From Prevotella sp. (GTDB lineage Bacteria > Bacteroidota > Bacteroidia > Bacteroidales > Bacteroidaceae), in contig JAFTFO010000023.1 of assembly GCA_017449495.1 (NCBI GenBank), positions 1 through 64,000 on the forward strand: a DNA stretch of 64,000 bases, read 5' to 3'. The translations under genes and the position numbers were made by a program. The notes under the pieces are model-generated. The model searched no databases, was not told where the DNA came from, and saw only the letters and a list, made by a program, of their open reading frames with translations. Shown here piece after piece: positions 51,498 through 60,424 of this stretch (positions within the stretch are counted from its first letter, which is position 1; every line of letters begins with the position of its first letter).

Positions 51498-52957
51498 GTA
51501 GAGTTTTATTAGGAATAATAGGGATATTGGGATTATTAGGGTGTTCGACGGGACCAGAGAACCCTGTGAAGACAGAGCAACTGCCGGAGATCTATCCCGA
51601 CTATATCGGTGTGACCATCCCTGCCGACATCGCCCCGCTGAACTTCAACTTCGCCGACGAGGATATCGACTGTATGGATGTGGTGGCGAAGGGTAGCAAG
51701 GGAGGCGCGTTGCACGTCAACGGCGAGTGGGCCGACTTCGACATCGACGACTGGCACGAGCTGACAGAACAGAACCAAGGCGGTAAGATCACCATGACCG
51801 TCTGTGTGCTGAAAGAGGGTCAGTGGAGGCAGTACAACGACTTCGACATCTTCGTCGGCCAAGAGCGACTCGACGAATGGGGCCTGACCTATCGACGCAT
51901 CAAGCCCGGCTACGAGGTGGGAGGCGACATCGGCATCTACCAGCGCGACCTCAACACCTTCGACGAATACGGCATACTCACGGAGACCGTCGTCCCCGGC
52001 CGTTGCATGAACTGCCATACCGCCAACCGCACCCACCCTGACCGCATCTCCATGCAGATACGAGGTGAAGGCGGTGGCACGATGATACAGAGAGACGGCC
52101 GGCAGACCTGGCTGGACACCAAGACGGACTCCACCAAGGCAGCCGGCTCCTACAGCTACTGGCATCCCGACGGCGACTATGTGGCCATGGCCGTGAACTC
52201 CGTACACCAGGCCTTCTTCGTCGGCACGGGCCAGCGCATCGAGGTGTATCACCGGTTCAGCGACGTGGAAGTGCTCGACACCCGCAGCAACGAGCTCATC
52301 CTATCCCCGCTGTTGCAGACGGAGGACCTGGAGATCTTCCCCGCCTTCTCTCCCGACGGTCAATACATCTATTACAGTACGTCGAAGCCCTGTCGTGTGC
52401 CAGCGGAGTATGAGAAGGTGAAGTGCAGCCTGTGCAGGATCGGCTTCGATGCTAAGAACGGCAGGTTCGGCGAGACGGTCGACACCCTCCTGAACGGCCC
52501 GGCCACCGACAAGAGCTATACGCTCGTCAGGCCAAGCTACGACGGACGGTGGCTGATGTACTGCGTGAGCAGTCGGGGCAACTTCCCCGTTTGTCAGGAT
52601 GATGCCGACCTGTGGCTCATGGACCTCCATACCGGCGAGCACAAAGAACTGAAGACCTTGAACAGCCGTTGGGCGGAGAGCTTCCACAACTGGAGTGAGA
52701 ACAGCCACTGGTTTGTCTATACCAGCAAGGCTGAAGACGGCATGTATGCCCGGCTCTATCTCGCCTGCATCGACGACAAGGGTCAGGTGTCGAAGCCCTT
52801 CCTCCTGCCCCAGCGCCATCCCAGGAAGTTCTACCGCGAGATGATGGACTCCTATAATGTGCCTGACTTCACGAAGACCAAGGTGGACTTCGATGCCCAT
52901 GAGGCCTATCGGCAGGTGTTTGACAACCGCAGAACGATGGTAAAGGTAAAAAGGTAA
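51494..52957 (+). CDS. CXXCH-bearing beta-propeller lipoprotein (copy 1)
   Basis: 487 residues, lipobox LGLLGCST. The N-terminal part is shared by all three copies (IYPDYIGVTIPADIAPLNF, DEWGLTYRRIKPGYEV). A c-type haem motif CMNCH follows at about residues 171-175. A TolB/PD40-like propeller comes next (AFSPDGQYIYYSTS, RPSYDGRWLMYC, WSENSHWFVYTSKAEDG, with the end LPQRHPRKFY-PDFTKTKVDFDAHEA). A single CXXCH suggests covalent haem or a redox/metal site, which is inference. Its C-terminal VKVKR is repeat-derived. Translationally coupled to the DUF6057 gene. Confidence 0.78.
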   Translation: MSRVLLGIIGILGLLGCSTGPENPVKTEQLPEIYPDYIGVTIPADIAPLNFNFADEDIDCMDVVAKGSKGGALHVNGEWADFDIDDWHELTEQNQGGKITMTVCVLKEGQWRQYNDFDIFVGQERLDEWGLTYRRIKPGYEVGGDIGIYQRDLNTFDEYGILTETVVPGRCMNCHTANRTHPDRISMQIRGEGGGTMIQRDGRQTWLDTKTDSTKAAGSYSYWHPDGDYVAMAVNSVHQAFFVGTGQRIEVYHRFSDVEVLDTRSNELILSPLLQTEDLEIFPAFSPDGQYIYYSTSKPCRVPAEYEKVKCSLCRIGFDAKNGRFGETVDTLLNGPATDKSYTLVRPSYDGRWLMYCVSSRGNFPVCQDDADLWLMDLHTGEHKELKTLNSRWAESFHNWSENSHWFVYTSKAEDGMYARLYLACIDDKGQVSKPFLLPQRHPRKFYREMMDSYNVPDFTKTKVDFDAHEAYRQVFDNRRTMVKVKR

Positions 52958-52985
52958 GAAGGTAAAAAAGTAAGAAAGTAAAAAA
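52940..52985 (+). repeat. Simple repeat tract (gtaaaa-type)
   Basis: The tract supplies the last codons and stop of the propeller gene and fills the gap to the next start. Same family as 6471-6507. Confidence 0.7.
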
Positions 52986-52991
52986 ACAAAT

Positions 52992-53690
52992 ATGGAAAGT
53001 AATGTATTAAAAACAGTCATGAGGGGAGGCAAGAGGGTTTTACCTCTTTACCTTTTTACCCTTTTACTTTTATGTGCCTGTCAGTCAACGAACGATGGGA
53101 AATGCCACATTGAAGGCACCGTGAACGGAGAGCAGTATGAAGGCAAGCGTATCTTCTTGGTGCCCTATTCCGGTCCTGCGACCATGGAGACTGTCGACTC
53201 GATGGAGATCACGAACGGTCAGTTCCATTTCGAGCCGGACTCCGTGCAGATGTACAAGATCCTGCTCGACTACCACTACCGCTTCGGACTGCAGCCTCTG
53301 CTCATTGTCGGTGAGCCTGGCACCATCAAGGTGACCATCGACAGCGTCAGCCATGCAACGGGCACCCCGCAGAACGACTCTCTGGAGCAGTGGAAGGTGC
53401 GGACGGAGATCCATAATCACCAGTTGGGGCTGATGCGCAGAAACATTGCCAGCCTCAGGACAAAGGGCGACACAGCACAGGCGAACTACCTGCAACAGCG
53501 TGCCGACAGCTTCCATCTGGTCTATAAGCACTATACCCGCCAGCTGGCCAAGAACCTGGAGGGCAGCGTGCTGGGTGATTTCCTGAAGGGACTTTACCCG
53601 CTGACCTATAAGCGGAAGTACCCCGACGGACGTATCGTAACGTTGAATGCCGACACGAATGAAGAGATTGAAGAAGTGAAAAGTGAATAG
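52992..53690 (+). CDS. DUF4369-like lipoprotein
   Basis: 232 residues, lipobox LLLLCACQ. Residues about 38-125 look like DUF4369 (CHIEGTVNGEQYEGKRIFLV, METVDSMEITNGQFHFE, LIVGEPGTIKVTIDS), a domain often found before thioredoxin-like domains in Bacteroidetes, here standing alone with a helical C-terminus. The signal-peptide core LPLYLFTLLLLC is encoded by the complement of a gtaaaa-type tract. The last codons (EEVKSE, stop) fall in a gtgaatag-type repeat that also gives the next gene its GTG. ATG 53019 is an alternative start. Confidence 0.7.
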   Translation: MESNVLKTVMRGGKRVLPLYLFTLLLLCACQSTNDGKCHIEGTVNGEQYEGKRIFLVPYSGPATMETVDSMEITNGQFHFEPDSVQMYKILLDYHYRFGLQPLLIVGEPGTIKVTIDSVSHATGTPQNDSLEQWKVRTEIHNHQLGLMRRNIASLRTKGDTAQANYLQQRADSFHLVYKHYTRQLAKNLEGSVLGDFLKGLYPLTYKRKYPDGRIVTLNADTNEEIEEVKSE

Positions 53691-53703
53691 TGAATAGTGA
53701 AAA

Positions 53704-55293
53704 GTGAAGAATCTGCTATCGCATAAATATTCCCACTGGCTGCTGACGGTGGCCTTCGGCTTGGCGGTGTTCGTGTTCTGGAGATACCGCTACCCCTTTG
53801 CGCTGGTCTATCAGGAACAGTTCCAGCTGTTCCTGTTCGGTGATGACTATTTCCTAAGCCGGGTGGCAGAGCCCGGTGGTCTGGCCCGCTATGTGGCGGA
53901 GTTCATCGTGCAGTTCTATAACAGTATCATGATCGGCTCGGTGATCCTGGCAGTGGTCTTCATGCTGCTGCAACAGCTCACGTGGCGACTGATGGTCTCT
54001 TCTCACCACTCACCTCTCACCACTCCCCTCTATCCTTTGAGCTTTGTGCCGGCGATTTTACTGTGGTATGCGATGGGCGACGAGAGCGTGCTGCTGACTT
54101 ATACCGTGTCGCTGCTGCTGGCCTTGTCGGCCATATGGGCCTATCCCAAGCACCGCTATGCCCGCTGGGCGTTTCTGATAGTCGGGATTCCCGTGCTCTA
54201 CTGGATGACAGGCCCGATGGTGCTGCTGGTGGCAGCCTGTATGGTTCCCCTGCCACTGGCTGCGGTGGGACTGGTCTACGGACTGGCCTGCATCCTGCTG
54301 ACGGCCCATATTGTACCGTTCCCCCTCGACCAGCTGCTGCTCGGCCTAAGCTATTACCGCTTCCCCATGATGCTGCCCTACATGCTGGTGGTGATACCTG
54401 TACTGATCTGTCTTCTCAGACATGTCAGCGCCATCATGGGGACGGCTCCGATGATCCAATTCTCGAAGAAAATGGTATCACGCAGAACCGTCCCCGTGAT
54501 TGCCGTCGCCGTAGCGCTGCTGGCCTGTCTGCTTATTCCCCAAGGCTTCGATGCGAAGAAATATGAGCTGATCGAGTACGACTACCTGGTACGCCTGAAA
54601 GACTGGCAGGGCATCATTGCCAAGGCAGAGAAGCAGTCGCCCGACCTGCCGATGAGCGTGAGCGCCACCAACCTTGCGCTGGCCATGACGAACCAACTCG
54701 GGGAACGCGCCTTCGACTTCTACCAGCGTACCAGCGAAGGACTGCTGCCTCCCTTCGAGCGTAACTTCGCCACTACCCAGCTGACGGGAGAGATCTATTA
54801 CCACTTAGGCCTGGTGAACACGGCCCAGCGCTTCGCCTTCGAGGCGATGGAGGCCATTCCTAACTATAACAAGAGTGGGCGGGTGGTGAAACGGTTGGCA
54901 GAGACCAACCTCATCAACGGCGAATACGACGTGGCCCGTAAGTACCTCCAGATGCTGGAGAAGACCATCTTCTACCGTCCGTGGGCCCAGCGCACGATGG
55001 CCCTGCTGGGACATGAAGACCAGATCAACGCCCATCCGCTGTACGGATGGCTGCGCAAGTGCCGTCTGACAGACGACTTCCTCTTCAGTGATCAGGAGAT
55101 CGACAAGATCTGCGGGCAGCTGGTCATGCACAATCCCCAGAACCTCATGGCGGTGCAGTATCTGGTGATGGCACCCCTGCTCGACGGCGATGCGCAGCGC
55201 TTCATCAACTACGTGTCCTACGTACAAAGTCAGGTAAACTATAATCCACGCTATGTGCGGGAAGCCATAGCCAAAATCAGGAGAGGGAGATGA
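53704..55293 (+). CDS. DUF6057-like membrane protein (copy 2)
   Basis: 529 residues, same plan as copy 1: FWRYRYPFALVYQEQFQLFLFGDDYF, AEFIVQFYN, several membrane helices, then a soluble helical half (RLKDWQGIIAKAEKQ, GEYDVARKYLQMLEKTIFYRPWAQRTMALL). In the membrane loop where copy 1 carries its palindrome, this copy carries a different repeat-derived segment, SSHHSPLTTPLYPL (53996-54031). Begins at a GTG within a gtgaaaagtgaa tract. Coupled to the next gene by ATGA. Confidence 0.75.
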   Translation: MKNLLSHKYSHWLLTVAFGLAVFVFWRYRYPFALVYQEQFQLFLFGDDYFLSRVAEPGGLARYVAEFIVQFYNSIMIGSVILAVVFMLLQQLTWRLMVSSHHSPLTTPLYPLSFVPAILLWYAMGDESVLLTYTVSLLLALSAIWAYPKHRYARWAFLIVGIPVLYWMTGPMVLLVAACMVPLPLAAVGLVYGLACILLTAHIVPFPLDQLLLGLSYYRFPMMLPYMLVVIPVLICLLRHVSAIMGTAPMIQFSKKMVSRRTVPVIAVAVALLACLLIPQGFDAKKYELIEYDYLVRLKDWQGIIAKAEKQSPDLPMSVSATNLALAMTNQLGERAFDFYQRTSEGLLPPFERNFATTQLTGEIYYHLGLVNTAQRFAFEAMEAIPNYNKSGRVVKRLAETNLINGEYDVARKYLQMLEKTIFYRPWAQRTMALLGHEDQINAHPLYGWLRKCRLTDDFLFSDQEIDKICGQLVMHNPQNLMAVQYLVMAPLLDGDAQRFINYVSYVQSQVNYNPRYVREAIAKIRRGR

Positions 55294-56765
55294 ATAAACT
55301 GTCACTATATCTTAGTAGCCTTGTGCTCCTGCTGACAGCCTGTACGGCGGTGCCGGAGCATCCCACGAAGGCAGGCCGGCTGCCTGCCATCTATCCCGAC
55401 TACGTCGGCGTGACCATCCCGGCAGAGGTGGCCCCGCTGAACTTCGATGTCACTGACGACGCCGATCTGGTGGATGTTGTCGTCAGAGGAGAAAAGGGTG
55501 GTGAGCTACATGCCCAGGGCGACTATGCCGACTTCGATATCGACGACTGGCACGAGCTGACGGCCCAGAACAAAGGTGCAGCGCTGACCTTCACCGTCTG
55601 CACCAGACAAGACGGCCAGTGGAAGCAGTACGAGGACTTCAAGGTCTACGTCAGTCCCTACGGTCTCGACGAGTGGGGCCTGACCTATCGCCGCATCGCC
55701 CCGGGGTACGAGGTCTACAGTAAGATGGGCCTCTACCAGCGCGACCTCTCCAACTTCGACGAGTATGCCATCATCGAGAACACCCAGGTGCCGGGCATGT
55801 GCGTCAACTGCCATACGGCCCACCAGACCGATCCCTCGAAGTTCGTCTTCCATGTTCGTGGTGATCATGGTGCCACGATGTTCCAGATCGACGGCCAGCG
55901 CGAGTGGCTGAAGGCCAGCAACGAACGGTTAGGTGGCTCGATGGTCTATCCCTACTGGCATCCGAGTGGGCGGTACTGCGCCTTCTCCACCAATCAGACG
56001 CGCCAGGGATTCCACATTGTGAGGGATGAGCGCATCGAGGTGTTCGACCTCTCGAGCGACGTGTTTGTCTACAACCCGGCGACGCATGAGATCCTGACCG
56101 ACTCGCTGCTGCAGACGAAGGACTGGAGCGAGAACACGCCCGTGTTCTCTCCCGACGGTCGTACCCTCTATTACATGACCTGCAAGCAGCAAGACTATCC
56201 TGCCCACTACAAAGACGAGCAGTACAACCTCTGCCAGATCGCCTTCGATCCCGAGACCGGTCAGTTCGGCGAACAGGTAGACACGCTGTTCAACGCCGTG
56301 GCGATGGGCAAGAGCCTCACCTGGCCGCGCCCCAGCTATGACGGCAAGTATCTGCTCTTCACCCTGATGGACTACGGCTATTTCTCCATCTGGCATAACG
56401 AGAGTCAGCAGTGGCTGCTGGACCTCCAGACGGGAGAAGCCCGTGAACTGGAGGAGATCAACAGCGAGAAGGCAGACAGCTACCACAACTGGACGACGAA
56501 CTCACGGTGGATCGTCTTCACCAGCAGGCGCGACGACGGCTACTACAGCCGCCTCTACTTAGCCTCGGTCGACGACAACGGCCACTTCTCGAAGCCCTTC
56601 ATGCTGCCTCAGCGTCATCCGCAGAAGTACTATAGCGAGAGTATCTACTCCTTCAACACACCCGACTTCACGAAGACGAAGGTGGACTTTAATGCCTATG
56701 AAGCGGGGAGAGAGATTGCTTCTGATAGGCGTATAGAAACAAAGGTGACGGAAGTCAAAAAGTAA
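55290..56765 (+). CDS. CXXCH-bearing beta-propeller lipoprotein (copy 2)
   Basis: 491 residues, lipobox LLTACTA. Shares with copy 1 the N-terminal IYPDYVGVTIPAEVAPLNF, DEWGLTYRRIAPGYEV, the haem-type motif CVNCH at about 171-175, propeller strands (VFSPDGRTLYYMT, RPSYDGKYLLFTL, WTTNSRWIVFTSRRDDG) and the LPQRHPQKYY-PDFTKTKVDF end. It converges on copy 3, with only 7 bp between the two stop codons and no terminator visible. Confidence 0.78.
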   Translation: MNKLSLYLSSLVLLLTACTAVPEHPTKAGRLPAIYPDYVGVTIPAEVAPLNFDVTDDADLVDVVVRGEKGGELHAQGDYADFDIDDWHELTAQNKGAALTFTVCTRQDGQWKQYEDFKVYVSPYGLDEWGLTYRRIAPGYEVYSKMGLYQRDLSNFDEYAIIENTQVPGMCVNCHTAHQTDPSKFVFHVRGDHGATMFQIDGQREWLKASNERLGGSMVYPYWHPSGRYCAFSTNQTRQGFHIVRDERIEVFDLSSDVFVYNPATHEILTDSLLQTKDWSENTPVFSPDGRTLYYMTCKQQDYPAHYKDEQYNLCQIAFDPETGQFGEQVDTLFNAVAMGKSLTWPRPSYDGKYLLFTLMDYGYFSIWHNESQQWLLDLQTGEARELEEINSEKADSYHNWTTNSRWIVFTSRRDDGYYSRLYLASVDDNGHFSKPFMLPQRHPQKYYSESIYSFNTPDFTKTKVDFNAYEAGREIASDRRIETKVTEVKK

Positions 56766-56772
56766 GGAGGCA

Positions 56773-58278
56773 TTACTTAAAATCAATGTAGTCAAGCTTC
56801 ATGGCCTTAGCGACGTCATGCACGTCGAAAGGTACCTTTCCCTTACCCAGTTCCGGGGCGTTGAACGACTTCAGGTTGTTGTCGTAGAACGTCGGATGCT
56901 GCTGGGGCAGGCAGAAAGGTTTGTGAGCCTTGCCACTGCTGTCGATATAGCAGAAGTAAGGCTTGCCATAAAGGCCGTCGTCGCGCTTTGAGGCGAAGAC
57001 GAACCAATGGCTGTTCGATGACCATGAATGATAGGTGTCGCTCTTCTCGCTGTTGACGACGGCGAGGGTGTCGACGGTGCCTGTCTCGAGGTCCATCAGC
57101 TGGAGGTCGGCCTCCGGGTGCCAGATGGGGAAGGTGCCGTAGTCGGCCACTGTGTAGAGCAGATAACGGCCGTCGGGCGAGAGACGGGGGTGGCAGACGG
57201 AGGTTTTTCGATGAGGGTGGAGGGTGGAGAGTGGAGGGAGGTTACTCTTAGTGGCGGCATTATCTGTAGCAGGACCATTCTCACTCCACACTCCACACTC
57301 CTCACTCCACGATTCTGTACGACTGCCGATGGTGGCGGTGGCCTCGTCGAAGGGGATGCGGACGAGGGCATATTGGAGGCGACGGATGTCGGCGGGCAGG
57401 CTGACACTGTCGGCAGCGCAGTAGTAGATATACTTGCCGTCGGGGGAGAAGGTGGGGAAGGTCTCGAACTTCAGACTGTCGCTCAGCAGCGGAGAGGAGA
57501 TGATGCGATGCGCCTGTAGGTCAGCCACATAGACATTTGAGGAGGCATCGTACACCTCCAGCCGTTTGCTGGGTTCGCTGTGGAAGGCCGGGATGATCTT
57601 CTGAGTGGAATATGTGATATAACGGCCACTGGGACTGAAGCCGAAATACACGCTGCCGGGGATGTTGAGCTTGCTGAGTTCGCCATCACGGTTCAGGATG
57701 GCACCGCCGCCGGGGCCACGGACATACATCATGGAGAGGCCGGGGTCCTGGTTGGCAAAGGTGTGGCAGTTCATGCAGCGATTCTCAAGCTGCTCGTAAT
57801 GGCCGAGGGCATTCACGTCGAAGTTCTCCACGCAGCGCTGCTGGATCTGGACATGGTTCCATATCTCGTAGTCGGGTTCTATCAGACGATAGGTGAGGTA
57901 CGGGTCCACCTTGTCCTTGACAACATTCCAACGGAAGGGCTTATACGCTATCCACTGTCCATCGATAAGTGCCGTGACGGCCACGGTCAGTTGCTTGCCA
58001 GCCTGCCGGGTCAGCAGTGCCTTCCACTCGTCCAAGTCGAAGACGACCTCATTGCCCTTGGCATTGACGACCAGCGCCCCCTCTCCCACACTGACCTCAA
58101 TGGCCTCGCAGTCCGCCCGGAGCAGGAAGTTCAGGGGGGCGATATTCTCCGGGATCGTCACATCACAGTAGTCGGGATAGACAGGCGGCAATACGTCGGT
58201 CTGCTGCACATTCTCCGGAGTCGGGGTGCAGGAGAAGAAGATAAAGGAAGATAGAAGAAGATAGAGGAAGCGTTTCAT
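56773..58278 (-). CDS. CXXCH-bearing beta-propeller lipoprotein (copy 3)
   Basis: 501 residues, lipobox IFFSCTPT. The N-terminal YPDYCDVTIPENIAPLNF, YLTYRLIEPDYEIWNHV and the motif CMNCH at about residues 168-172 match copies 1 and 2. Propeller strands follow (TFSPDGKYIYYCA, RLSPDGRYLLYTV, WSSNSHWFVFASKRDDG), ending LPQQHP. A 105-bp palindromic element is inserted in frame, adding 35 residues (SWSEECGVWSENGPATD and on) in a loop of the propeller. It overlaps the DUF6057 gene upstream by ATGA. Confidence 0.78.
   Translation of the reverse strand: MKRFLYLLLSSFIFFSCTPTPENVQQTDVLPPVYPDYCDVTIPENIAPLNFLLRADCEAIEVSVGEGALVVNAKGNEVVFDLDEWKALLTRQAGKQLTVAVTALIDGQWIAYKPFRWNVVKDKVDPYLTYRLIEPDYEIWNHVQIQQRCVENFDVNALGHYEQLENRCMNCHTFANQDPGLSMMYVRGPGGGAILNRDGELSKLNIPGSVYFGFSPSGRYITYSTQKIIPAFHSEPSKRLEVYDASSNVYVADLQAHRIISSPLLSDSLKFETFPTFSPDGKYIYYCAADSVSLPADIRRLQYALVRIPFDEATATIGSRTESWSEECGVWSENGPATDNAATKSNLPPLSTLHPHRKTSVCHPRLSPDGRYLLYTVADYGTFPIWHPEADLQLMDLETGTVDTLAVVNSEKSDTYHSWSSNSHWFVFASKRDDGLYGKPYFCYIDSSGKAHKPFCLPQQHPTFYDNNLKSFNAPELGKGKVPFDVHDVAKAMKLDYIDFK
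57208..57312. repeat. Intragenic palindromic element in propeller copy 3
   Basis: A reversed full copy of the element in argF' (24494-24588). Read on the minus strand, the first 53 or so bases match with few differences, the core keeps CCTGCTACAGATAA, and the far arm is again the near-complement (ctccactctccaccctcc). Its length of 105 bp is 35 codons, keeping the frame. Confidence 0.85.
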
Positions 58279-59675
58279 ATCTCTGGGGCTTTTATCTTGT
58301 CAAAGTAATACCAATACGTCCCCTTGAAGGCCGGGTTGCCACGCTGGTTGTTATAAGCGATGAACCTCTGCATCACATCGTTCATCTTGATATAGTCCTG
58401 CCACTCCTCCTGAGAGGCGCCAGAGCCGGCCAACCAGATGCACAAGGCTTCCTGATACAAGGGCTTCAGCCGTGGCTTGTCGGAACAGTAGCGGTCGTAG
58501 TCACGCTTGAAGTTTACGATGTCCTTCAGCAGGAGGTCACTGCACAGGATATAGTCGAGGGCAATGCTGTTGTCGGGGTTATGGTCGAGCAGCTGCATCA
58601 TCAAGAAGTGTGCGTTGTCGCTGACGGTGATGGTATCACGGTGGTTGACGAACGGCACCTTCCGTGCCAGATACGGTGGCAGCTGCCCCTGGGCCAGCAA
58701 GCTCTGCATCTCATCGGCCCAGCGGCCATACACGAAGGTCTTACTGAGCAGACGGAGATACTTCCGAGCGGCGACACTGTCACCACTGACGAGGCAGCAC
58801 TCTGCCAGACGCTTCATCATCCTGACATTACGGTTGTCGGGTGCAAAGACATTCGTCATCATGGCGGCACGCTCCGTGAAGGTCATGTCACCCAGCGCCC
58901 AGTACAGCTCGTTCATGTTGATGATCGTCAGGCGGGGGGTATCGGGACCTATCTTCTCGAAGGTACCAAGGTTGTTGGGCGTGAAGTCAAACAGGTGGTC
59001 AGGCAGCTGGCCTCTCTGGGCATGGACGAGATTATAGAAGAACAGCATCTGCTGGGTCCAGCCGTCAGAGTGGCTGACGATGTCGAGCACCTTGTCGTAG
59101 TTGCCGAAACGGTACTCATTGTCTACGGCAAAGTCCTTCTCCAAGACGAAGTCCGGTGCCTTTAAGTGCTTGATCTCCGGGATACCGAAGAGCAGATAGG
59201 CAGGCAGCAGCACGACCAGAAGTCCCGTCAGGCGCAGCCACCTGCCCCTGACCATAGAGGCTGCCCATAGGAACAACAACCATCCGAGCACGCTGATGGT
59301 GGACGACAGCTGATAGCTGGTGCTGAAATGACAGACGGTGAGCAGGGCGATCACGCCAAGTCCGAGCCCAAGCGCCACCAATCGGTTTACTTTCAGATTC
59401 GTCAACGTCTTATACATCAGCCAGCCAGCCAGTGCGATACAGAGTGTCAGAATCGTCGCCCCGGCATACAGGTAATAATAGAACTGTGTCAGGAAGTCGC
59501 CTGCCAGTGCTGCCAAGCCACCCGTCCTCTGGCAATAGCCGGATATGTATTCCCACTCCCATAGGAATATCTGGTTCTGCTCATGATAGAAGAAATGGTA
59601 TGGATACCAGAACTGGAAAAAGCAGAATACCGCTATCACCACTGAGACAAATATGGCAATCCTGACTTTCATCAT
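58275..59675 (-). CDS. DUF6057-like membrane protein (copy 3)
   Basis: 466 residues, the most divergent copy. FCFFQFWYPYHFFYHEQNQIFLWEWEYI and GDFLTQFYYYLYAG match the N-terminal signature. Several membrane helices follow, then the soluble helical half (SGDSVAARKYLRLLSKTFVYGRWADEMQSLL). No repeat is inserted in the loop used by copies 1 and 2. Coupled by 4-bp overlaps both to the NigD-like gene before it and the propeller gene after it. Confidence 0.72.
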   Translation of the reverse strand: MMKVRIAIFVSVVIAVFCFFQFWYPYHFFYHEQNQIFLWEWEYISGYCQRTGGLAALAGDFLTQFYYYLYAGATILTLCIALAGWLMYKTLTNLKVNRLVALGLGLGVIALLTVCHFSTSYQLSSTISVLGWLLFLWAASMVRGRWLRLTGLLVVLLPAYLLFGIPEIKHLKAPDFVLEKDFAVDNEYRFGNYDKVLDIVSHSDGWTQQMLFFYNLVHAQRGQLPDHLFDFTPNNLGTFEKIGPDTPRLTIINMNELYWALGDMTFTERAAMMTNVFAPDNRNVRMMKRLAECCLVSGDSVAARKYLRLLSKTFVYGRWADEMQSLLAQGQLPPYLARKVPFVNHRDTITVSDNAHFLMMQLLDHNPDNSIALDYILCSDLLLKDIVNFKRDYDRYCSDKPRLKPLYQEALCIWLAGSGASQEEWQDYIKMNDVMQRFIAYNNQRGNPAFKGTYWYYFDKIKAPEI

Positions 59676-60403
59676 CTATTATTGCGTAATGGGAAGGCCT
59701 TCTCGACGACCCCCGTATAAGTGTTGATGGTGATAGAGGCGGAGTCTGCGGGAATCTGGGAGGTGATGATACTGGCATAGGCCTGCGCAGAGTAGTATTC
59801 CGGCACGCCACCCTGATCGTGGTAGAGACGGAGATGGCTGGTTCTGGTGCCATCCTGGTTGGTCGTGATCGTGTCCTGAACGACACGCAATGAGTGGATG
59901 GCCTTCTCATCGTCTGCAGAACCCGTCATCAAGGAGAAGCTCAGGTTGATGTATCTGCCCGTCTTGCTCAGCCAGGCACTCTCGAACTTCACCGGGTCGG
60001 TCTTCATGTCAGAGTCCAACTCAGCCAGGGTCACGACCTTTGGGCACGGTATCTCGCCGACGGACAGGACCTGGGCCATATACCGTCCCCTACTATCGCG
60101 TACCTTATTATAATATAGCATACAGCGGTAGACGGTGTCGGGAGTGGCGATCCACTGGGCGCTAAAAGGCTGGGCCAACTCAAAGAAATCGCCGTCGTCG
60201 GTGGTGATACTGACAATCTTCTTGTTGTTGCCTATCTGGGCTTCGACGAAGTCGCCGCGCATGTTGGAGTACTCGCTGTCGCCCTTGTCGTAGCCGTCTT
60301 GTGTACAGGACATGACGATGCCTGCGGTGAGAGGTAAGAGGTAGGCAAAGAGCCTTGCCTTCAGCCTTTTTGTCCATTCTATCGTCATCTTTCCCATCCT
60401 CAT
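59672..60403 (-). CDS. NigD-like lipoprotein
   Basis: About 243 residues, lipobox GIVMSCTQD. Residues about 45-125 resemble the NigD N-terminal OB-like domain (DFVEAQIGNNKKIVSITTDDGDFFELAQPFSAQWIATPDTVYRCMLYYN), followed by a beta-sandwich part. NigD-like lipoproteins are common in Bacteroidales, with function mostly unknown. ATG 60403 or 60397 are the likely starts. It is the first of three overlapping genes and follows the acyltransferase gene after about 20 bp, so it is probably read with the cell-wall genes upstream. Confidence 0.75.
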   Translation of the reverse strand: MRMGKMTIEWTKRLKARLFAYLLPLTAGIVMSCTQDGYDKGDSEYSNMRGDFVEAQIGNNKKIVSITTDDGDFFELAQPFSAQWIATPDTVYRCMLYYNKVRDSRGRYMAQVLSVGEIPCPKVVTLAELDSDMKTDPVKFESAWLSKTGRYINLSFSLMTGSADDEKAIHSLRVVQDTITTNQDGTRTSHLRLYHDQGGVPEYYSAQAYASIITSQIPADSASITINTYTGVVEKAFPLRNNR

Positions 60404-60424
60404 CACTTGTCCTGAAATGACTTG

